From assembly GCA_964460345.1 (NCBI GenBank), contig CAYWRO010000059.1, forward strand, positions 1 to 20,901: a stretch of 20,901 nt of DNA, written 5' to 3'. Below the pieces are notes generated by a model. It saw only the letters and a list, made by a program, of their open reading frames with translations. It was not told where the DNA came from and did no database searches. This document shows positions 16,509-20,901 of this stretch, in pieces. Made by a program: the position numbers and the translations under genes. This DNA is from CAYWRO01 sp964460345. Lineage in GTDB: Bacteria; Planctomycetota; Phycisphaerae; Phycisphaerales; UBA1924. The first letter of the stretch is position 1, and the number at the start of each line of letters is the position of its first letter.

Positions 16509-17597
16509 TCATCCGAACCGGCTCCGCTTGATCTGCGCCCCCCGCCGCGCCATGAACGCCGCCATCGGCGGGCCGAGCCACTCGTGCGTGTGCACGCGGC
16601 AGTAGTCAAAGCCGAACGCCCGCGTGACCTTCTCCACCTGTTCCAGGTGCTCCTCAAAGACTTCCTGGTAGGCCGCCCGGATTGCCCTCGGGTCCACACG
16701 CACCCGCGGCTCGCCCTCCAGCCCCTCAAAGGGGGCGTTGTCCTTGAACTCGAACGTCCGTTCGTTCCGGTCGATCACCTGCATGACAATCACATCGTGC
16801 CGGCGGTGGCGGATCCGCGCCAGCGCCGTTCGCAGCTCCTCCGGATCCACGAACAGGTCGCTGATCAGGGCGATCAGGCACCGATTCGTCAGCTTCGCCA
16901 TCGCCTGGTCGGCGATGCGGACCAGATCGGTCGGCCGCTCCACCGTGCTGGTCGAGAGCGCGCCGATGATCTGCCGCCACTGCCCCTGGGCGCTCGACCG
17001 CTTGAGCATGCTCCGCACCTCGTCGGCAAAGACCCCGAGGCCGACCCGGTCTCCCTGGTGGAGGGCCATGTAGGAGAGTGCCGCGGCGACCGCGGTGGCG
17101 TGGTCGAACTTCGACCAGTTCACGTTGCCGCGCGAGTTGGTGCGGTGCCCGGTGCCGCTGGCCTCGGCAAACAGGCGCGAGCCGTACTGCATGGATCCGG
17201 ATGAATCAACGAGCACGAGCAGGTCGAGGTTCGTCTCCTGTTGGTACTGCTTCAGGTGGAGCTTGTCCGTGCGGCCGTAGACCTTCCAGTCCAGGTGCCG
17301 GATGTCGTCTCCGGCCACATACGGCCGGTGCTGGGCGAACTCGACAGAGAAGCCGTGGTACGGGGAGCGGTGCATGCCGCTCATGACGCCCTCGACGATC
17401 ATCTTGGCGCGCAGCTCCAGGGTGCCCAGGCGGGCCAGGGTCTGCGGATGAAGGTAGATTTGGGCGTCGGCTTCGGGAGCGCTGGTGCGGAGGGTCGTTC
17501 CCGGCCCTGCATCGGCTGCCCCGGCCTGCGCGGATGGGGGGGTGGCAGGGGCGGCGGGCGTCCCGCCCGGTTCCGGTCGGTTTTCGGCCATGACCAT
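16509..17597 (-). CDS. DUF58 family protein with vWA domain
   Basis: This is a 362-residue soluble protein and the first gene of the eight-gene operon. A Pro/Ala-rich disordered N-terminus (1-45) precedes the DUF58 domain, with its signature RPYVAGDDIRHLDWKVYGRT (91-110) and KLHLKQYQQETNLDLL (112-127). The vWA metal-site motif is DSSGS at 131-135, and LIALISDLF is at 241-249. No signal peptide or membrane helix is seen, so it is cytoplasmic. In other bacteria DUF58 genes sit next to a MoxR AAA+ ATPase and Bat genes, and the protein is thought to work with them as an adaptor. Here no MoxR gene is adjacent. The start is either 17597 or the ATG two codons in (17591). Neither has a clear Shine-Dalgarno. 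Confidence 0.9.
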   Translation of the reverse strand: MVMAENRPEPGGTPAAPATPPSAQAGAADAGPGTTLRTSAPEADAQIYLHPQTLARLGTLELRAKMIVEGVMSGMHRSPYHGFSVEFAQHRPYVAGDDIRHLDWKVYGRTDKLHLKQYQQETNLDLLVLVDSSGSMQYGSRLFAEASGTGHRTNSRGNVNWSKFDHATAVAAALSYMALHQGDRVGLGVFADEVRSMLKRSSAQGQWRQIIGALSTSTVERPTDLVRIADQAMAKLTNRCLIALISDLFVDPEELRTALARIRHRRHDVIVMQVIDRNERTFEFKDNAPFEGLEGEPRVRVDPRAIRAAYQEVFEEHLEQVEKVTRAFGFDYCRVHTHEWLGPPMAAFMARRGAQIKRSRFG

Positions 17598-17663
17598 GGG
17601 TCAATCGTACCGGCGGGGATGCGATGTAGTTGACAGGAAGCAACAAGGGAGCACAAAGCGCGC

Positions 17664-17704
17664 GTGCTACCTCGCCTGGAGGCCCCCAAACCGGCAGGTA
17701 GCAC
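17664..17704 (+). promoter_or_regulatory. Perfect 9-base inverted repeat upstream of cydA
   Basis: GTGCTACCT at 17664-17672 and AGGTAGCAC at 17696-17704 are exact inverted copies. They can extend inward by GCC/GGC past a one-base bulge. The element could be an RNA hairpin in the cydA leader or a widely spaced operator. No known regulator site was recognised. Confidence 0.5.
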
Positions 17705-17720
17705 CCATTCGACCTTTGCA

Positions 17721-17760
17721 GGCCGCGGCCCGGCGCGGCCGGGCGAGCGGGCCCGCGGCC
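17721..17760 (+). promoter_or_regulatory. GC-rich inverted repeat just before the cydA start
   Basis: GGCCGCGG at 17721-17728 pairs with CCGCGGCC at 17753-17760, and CCC/GGG extends the stem past a one-base bulge. It ends 17 bases before the cydA ATG. No Shine-Dalgarno is visible between the stem and the start, so the structure may affect translation. In a GC-rich genome such repeats can also arise by chance. Confidence 0.4.
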
Positions 17761-17777
17761 GCCCTACGGTCCTGTCC

Positions 17778-19334
17778 ATGGGACTCGACGTCGTCCTCCT
17801 GTCGCGTCTGCAGTTCGCCCTCACCATCATGTTCCATTACCTGTTCCCCCCGCTCACGATCGGGATGGGGCTGGTGCTGGTGTACCTGGAGGGGATGCAC
17901 CTGTGGAGGCGCGACCCGCTGTACCACGCCGCGGCGAAGTTCTGGACGCGGATCTTCGCGCTCAACTTCGCCCTCGGGGTCACGACCGGCATCGTGATGG
18001 AGTTTCAGTTCGGGACGAACTGGGCGACGTACTCGCGCTTCGTCGGCGACGTTTTCGGCTCGGCGCTGGCGGCGGAGGGGATCTTCGCCTTCTTCCTGGA
18101 GTCCGGCTTTCTGGCGGTGCTCGTCTTCGGGTGGGACCGCGTCTCGAAGCCGATGCACTTCTTCGCGACGTGCATGGTGTTTCTCGGGTCGATGTTCTCG
18201 GCGATCTGGATCGTCGTGGCCAACTCGTGGCAGCAGACGCCCGCCGGGCATCACATCGTGCAGATGCAGCGCGACGGGCAGCCGTGGTTCATCGACGGCG
18301 AGCCCGTCATGCGCGCCGAGATCCTCGACTTCTGGGCGATGGTCTTCAACCCATCGTCGATGCACCGGCTCATCCACGTCTGGCTCGGCTGCTTCATCAT
18401 GGGGGCGTTCTTCATCCTGAGCATCGCGGCGTGGTACCTGCTGCACAACAGGCACCAGGAGTTTGCGCGGCGCTCGCTGCGCGGGGCGCTGCTCGTGGCG
18501 ACCGTCTCGAGCATCGCCATCCTCATCAGCGGCGACCTGCAGGCCAAGAACGTCTACGAGCACCAGCCCGCCAAGCTCGCCGCTTTTGAGGGGCACTTCA
18601 AGACCGGCCCCGCGGACCTGACGCTCTTCGGCATTCCCGACGCCGACGATGAGGAGATGGACTTCAACGTCGCGATCCCCGGCGGCATCAGCTTCCTCCT
18701 CTTCGACGACTTCAACGCCCCGGTCACGGGGCTGGACCGCTTCCACCCGGACGACCGGCCGCCCGTGCAGATTCCCTTCTGGTCGTTTCACCTGATGGTC
18801 GGCATCGGCACGTTCTTCATCGTGCTGACGCTGGCCTCGTGCTACTGGCTCTTCCGCGGCACGATCTGGTCGAAGCGGTGGCTGCTGTGGATCTTCGTCT
18901 TTTCCGTCGTCCCCGCGGTCATCGCCAACCAGGCGGGATGGGTCGCGGCGGAGGTCGGGCGGCAGCCGTGGATCGTGCACCCGCCGGTGCAGCGCGACGG
19001 GATGGGGCAGCTTCGCCTCAGCGACGAGGGCTTCGTCCAGTACGATGAGGTGCAGGGGCTGCGCACGAGCGAGGCGGTCAGCGAGGCGGTGAAGGCGGAC
19101 CAGGTGCTCGCCTCGATCGTCGGCTTCGGGCTTCTGTACGTGCTGCTCGGCTTCGTGTGGGTGTTCGTGCTGCACCACAAGATCCAGCAGGGGCCGGAGC
19201 CGGATGCGAAGCGCGAGGAGGAGGCGCCGAAGGACGGGCATCGCCTCCTCGAGACCGCCGCGGAGCGCGTGGCGCATCACGAATCCATGACCGAGGCCAA
19301 GGCGGCGCCGGAAGAAACGGAGGGCCCGCCGTGA
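17778..19334 (+). CDS. cydA: Cytochrome bd quinol oxidase subunit I (CydA)
   Basis: This is a 518-residue inner-membrane subunit of the terminal oxidase that reduces oxygen to water with quinol, carrying hemes b558, b595 and d. The start at 17778 gives the conserved MGLDVVLLSRLQFALTIMFH, with the b595-type ligand His20. Glu100 and Glu108 in EGIFAFFLES match the conserved pair near the hemes. His200 aligns with the E. coli b558 ligand His186, and Met340 in FWSFHLMVG aligns with Met393. The quinol-loop motif KLAAFE (266-271) carries the Lys and Glu equivalent to E. coli K252 and E257, and GRQPW is at 394-398. The loop is of the short type. The residue matching Arg391 is His338. The stop overlaps the cydB start (GTGA). 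Such oxidases have high oxygen affinity and are often induced at low oxygen. Confidence 0.95.
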   Translation: MGLDVVLLSRLQFALTIMFHYLFPPLTIGMGLVLVYLEGMHLWRRDPLYHAAAKFWTRIFALNFALGVTTGIVMEFQFGTNWATYSRFVGDVFGSALAAEGIFAFFLESGFLAVLVFGWDRVSKPMHFFATCMVFLGSMFSAIWIVVANSWQQTPAGHHIVQMQRDGQPWFIDGEPVMRAEILDFWAMVFNPSSMHRLIHVWLGCFIMGAFFILSIAAWYLLHNRHQEFARRSLRGALLVATVSSIAILISGDLQAKNVYEHQPAKLAAFEGHFKTGPADLTLFGIPDADDEEMDFNVAIPGGISFLLFDDFNAPVTGLDRFHPDDRPPVQIPFWSFHLMVGIGTFFIVLTLASCYWLFRGTIWSKRWLLWIFVFSVVPAVIANQAGWVAAEVGRQPWIVHPPVQRDGMGQLRLSDEGFVQYDEVQGLRTSEAVSEAVKADQVLASIVGFGLLYVLLGFVWVFVLHHKIQQGPEPDAKREEEAPKDGHRLLETAAERVAHHESMTEAKAAPEETEGPP

Positions 19335-20359
19335 CGCACGAGACGCTGTGCGTGATCTGGTTCGTCCTGCTCGGCGTGCTGCTGGCCGGGTACGCGATCC
19401 TCGACGGCTTCGACCTCGGCGTCGGCATGCTGCACCTGGTCGTGCCGAGGTCCGACCACGAGCGCCGCATCATGCTCAACAGCATCGGCCCCCTCTGGGA
19501 CGGCAACGAGGTCTGGCTCGTCGTCTTCGGGGGTTCTCTCTTTGCGATGTTCCCCGTCGCGTACGCGAGCATCTTCTCCGGCTTTTACGCGGCGTTCATG
19601 CTGCTGATCTTCGCGCTGATCTTCCGCGGCGTCTCCATCGAGTTCCGCAGCAAGATGCACTCGCGCGGCTGGCGCGGCTTCTGGGACGTCTGCTTCTTCC
19701 TCGGCTCACTTCTCGCCGCGCTGCTCTTCGGCGTCGCCGTCGGCAACGCCATGCTCGGCGTGCCGCTCGATGAGCGCGGCAACTTCACCGCCGGGCTCGC
19801 CGGCCAGCTCAACGGCTACGCCGTGCTCGTCGGGCTGCTCTCGGTCGCCATGCTCGCCATGCACGGCTCGATCTATCTCTACCTGAAGACGGAGGGCGAA
19901 CTGCAGGAGCGCATCCACCGCTGGCTGTGGACGACCTTCGGCGCCTTCGCCGCGCTCTTTCTCATCGTCACGATCGCGACGCTCATACTCGTGCCGCACG
20001 CCGACGACAACTTCGCGCGCCACCCGTGGACGCTCCTCGTCCCCGTCCTGAACATCCTCGCGATCGCGAACATCCCCCGCGCGATCCAACAGGGCCGGCC
20101 GCGTTACGCCTTCATCAGTTCATCCTGCTCCATCGCCGCCTTCGTCTTCCTCCTCGGCGTGACGATGTTCCCCTTCATGGTCCCCAGCCGACCCGACCCC
20201 GCCCTCGGCCTGACGATCTACAGCTCCGCTTCAAGCCCCAAGACGCTCTCGATCGGCCTGCTCTTCGTCGTCATCGGCATGCCCTTCGTCCTCACGTACA
20301 CGGGGATCGTCTACTGGACGTTCCGCGGCAAGGTGTCGCTCGGGGAACACTCCTACTAG
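19331..20359 (+). CDS. cydB: Cytochrome bd quinol oxidase subunit II (CydB)
   Basis: This 342-residue polytopic membrane protein pairs with CydA to form the bd oxidase core. The GTG start at 19331 overlaps the cydA stop, which fixes it within a longer open frame. The N-terminal motif AILDGFDLGVG (22-32) and GPLWDGNEVWLVVFGG (53-68) are family hallmarks; Asp57 corresponds to the conserved acid (E. coli Asp58) in the proton path. The length is normal for the family. No cydX-like small subunit or cydDC transporter genes lie downstream in this window. Confidence 0.95.
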   Translation: MTHETLCVIWFVLLGVLLAGYAILDGFDLGVGMLHLVVPRSDHERRIMLNSIGPLWDGNEVWLVVFGGSLFAMFPVAYASIFSGFYAAFMLLIFALIFRGVSIEFRSKMHSRGWRGFWDVCFFLGSLLAALLFGVAVGNAMLGVPLDERGNFTAGLAGQLNGYAVLVGLLSVAMLAMHGSIYLYLKTEGELQERIHRWLWTTFGAFAALFLIVTIATLILVPHADDNFARHPWTLLVPVLNILAIANIPRAIQQGRPRYAFISSSCSIAAFVFLLGVTMFPFMVPSRPDPALGLTIYSSASSPKTLSIGLLFVVIGMPFVLTYTGIVYWTFRGKVSLGEHSY

Positions 20360-20397
20360 CCGTGAAAGGGCGGCGATGCGAACCCTATAAAGAGGAT

Positions 20398-20402
20398 GGA
20401 GG
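20398..20402 (+). promoter_or_regulatory. Ribosome binding site deciding the TM2 protein start
   Basis: GGAGG is followed by five C and then ATG at 20408. The in-frame ATG at 20396 lies before this site and lacks one of its own at a suitable distance, so 20408 is the better start. Confidence 0.7.
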
Positions 20403-20407
20403 CCCCC

Positions 20408-20644
20408 ATGCGCTCAACCCCGATCGCCTACCTGCTCTGGTGCATGTGCTTCTTCGGCGTCTGCGGCGTGCACCGCTTCTACGCGGGCAAGTGGGTCACC
20501 GGTCTCATCTGGCTCTTCACCGGCGGGCTGCTGCTCATCGGCCAGATCGTCGACCTATTCCTTATCCCGCGCATGATCGACGACGCCAATCGCCCTCCTC
20601 TCTCCCATGTTCCTCCGGCCGGCGCGTATCCGCGGCACGCGTGA
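20408..20644 (+). CDS. TM2-domain membrane protein
   Basis: This is a 78-residue protein. Two hydrophobic helices (about 7-20 and 30-52) are joined by the TM2 signature GVHRFYAGKWVTGLIWLFT and end in the conserved IVDLFLIPRMID. This matches the TM2 domain (Pfam name TM2), a small two-helix membrane module of unknown biochemical role. A polar tail rich in Pro follows. It lies 48 bases after cydB on the same strand, so it could be co-transcribed, but a functional link to the oxidase is only a guess. Confidence 0.85.
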   Translation: MRSTPIAYLLWCMCFFGVCGVHRFYAGKWVTGLIWLFTGGLLLIGQIVDLFLIPRMIDDANRPPLSHVPPAGAYPRHA

Positions 20645-20647
20645 GGC

Positions 20648-20881
20648 TCAGTGGTGGTGATGGCCGCCGTGGCGGTGTCCATGGTGGCCGTGGCCGTGAT
20701 GATGGTGGCCGTGGTGGCGCCCGTGGTGATGATGGTGCCGGTGCACGCCGTGGTGATGCCCCCCACCGCCGAGGTGCACGCTCGTGTACCGGCACCCGCC
20801 CAGCGCGAGCCCCGCGCCAAGCACGGCCGCGGCGGCAAGAGCGGTGCGAGCGGCCCTGCGCGTTCGATTGAGACGGATCAT
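20648..20881 (-). CDS. Small histidine-rich lipoprotein
   Basis: This is a 77-residue protein. The ATG at 20881 has GGGAGG (complement of 20888-20893) 6 bases before it. A TTG two codons upstream is less likely. An Arg-rich n-region and Ala/Leu/Gly-rich hydrophobic stretch end in a lipobox LGGC with Cys30, so the mature protein should be lipid-anchored. Of the 47 residues after Cys30, 25 are His, mostly in runs with Gly and Arg. Such stretches bind Ni, Zn, Cu or Co ions in other proteins. Here the role could be metal storage or buffering at the membrane, but this is inferred from composition. It converges with the TM2 gene with a 3-base gap. Confidence 0.75.
   Translation of the reverse strand: MIRLNRTRRAARTALAAAAVLGAGLALGGCRYTSVHLGGGGHHHGVHRHHHHHGRHHGHHHHGHGHHGHRHGGHHHH
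20651..20758 (-). repeat. His/Gly codon repeat tract
   Basis: This tract within the lipoprotein gene encodes residues 42-77. It is built from CAC, CAT and GGC codons and appears on the plus strand as GTGGTG/ATGGTGGCC-like repeats. It is prone to length change. Confidence 0.75.
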
Positions 20882-20901
20882 GAACAACCTCCCGGGCGGC
20901 C

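Larger units (their letters stand above)
17598..17777. promoter_or_regulatory. Divergent promoter region between the DUF58 operon and cydA
   Basis: This 180-base spacer must hold promoters for both directions. On the plus strand a perfect TTGACA lies at 17630-17635, followed at 16-17 bases by only a weak -10 (CACAAA, 17652-17657). On the minus strand, TACGAT (complement of 17604-17609) ends 6 bases before the DUF58 ATG, which would fit a leaderless transcript, but its -35 is weak. Both assignments are tentative. Confidence 0.4.

Noticed and set aside
17667..19280. Minus-strand open frame of 537 codons opposite cydA
   Set aside because: It is the mirror of cydA codon bias, very rich in Arg, Glu, Asp and His. 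CydA on the plus strand has all its heme ligands.

Overview
This is a high-GC bacterial window whose gene content points to the Planctomycetota, possibly Phycisphaerae. That placement is inferred from the gene families and their arrangement, not from a marker gene. Genes are tightly packed, often with 4-base ATGA or GTGA overlaps. No tRNA, rRNA, CRISPR array or insertion sequence was seen, and no gene-free stretch exceeds 300 bases.

Region 1 (1-3304, plus strand) is a peptidoglycan precursor block: the C-terminal part of MurE, then MurF, then MraY. MurE carries the DNPR signature of meso-diaminopimelate-adding enzymes. The first ~55 bases are an almost pure G tract that does not read like MurE and may be a damaged contig end.

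Region 2 (3332-17597, minus strand) is the most interesting part: eight genes read in one direction from 17597 down to 3332. In order of transcription they encode a soluble DUF58/vWA protein, a BatA-type membrane vWA protein, a second membrane vWA protein with a glutamine-amidotransferase-like region, a 1277-residue membrane protein with a very long coiled-coil part, an exported Gln/Ser-rich protein, two tandem paralogous exported alpha/alpha-toroid (prenyltransferase/squalene-cyclase repeat) proteins, and an exported protein with beta-rich repeats and an NPCBM-like end. Six of the seven junctions are tight: five are 4-base stop/start overlaps and one is a 97-base gap with a strong ribosome binding site. 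The remaining junction is a 176-base gap. The set looks like a cell-envelope assembly or quality-control system of the MoxR/DUF58/Bat type, but no MoxR ATPase gene lies in the window. The function is not known from the sequence.

Region 3 (17778-20359, plus strand) is divergent from region 2 across a 180-base spacer and encodes the two main subunits of cytochrome bd quinol oxidase, cydA and cydB. The spacer holds two inverted repeats that could form a structured cydA leader.

Region 4 (20408-20881) has a small TM2-domain membrane protein (plus strand) and, convergent with it, a very histidine-rich small lipoprotein (minus strand) that may bind metal.
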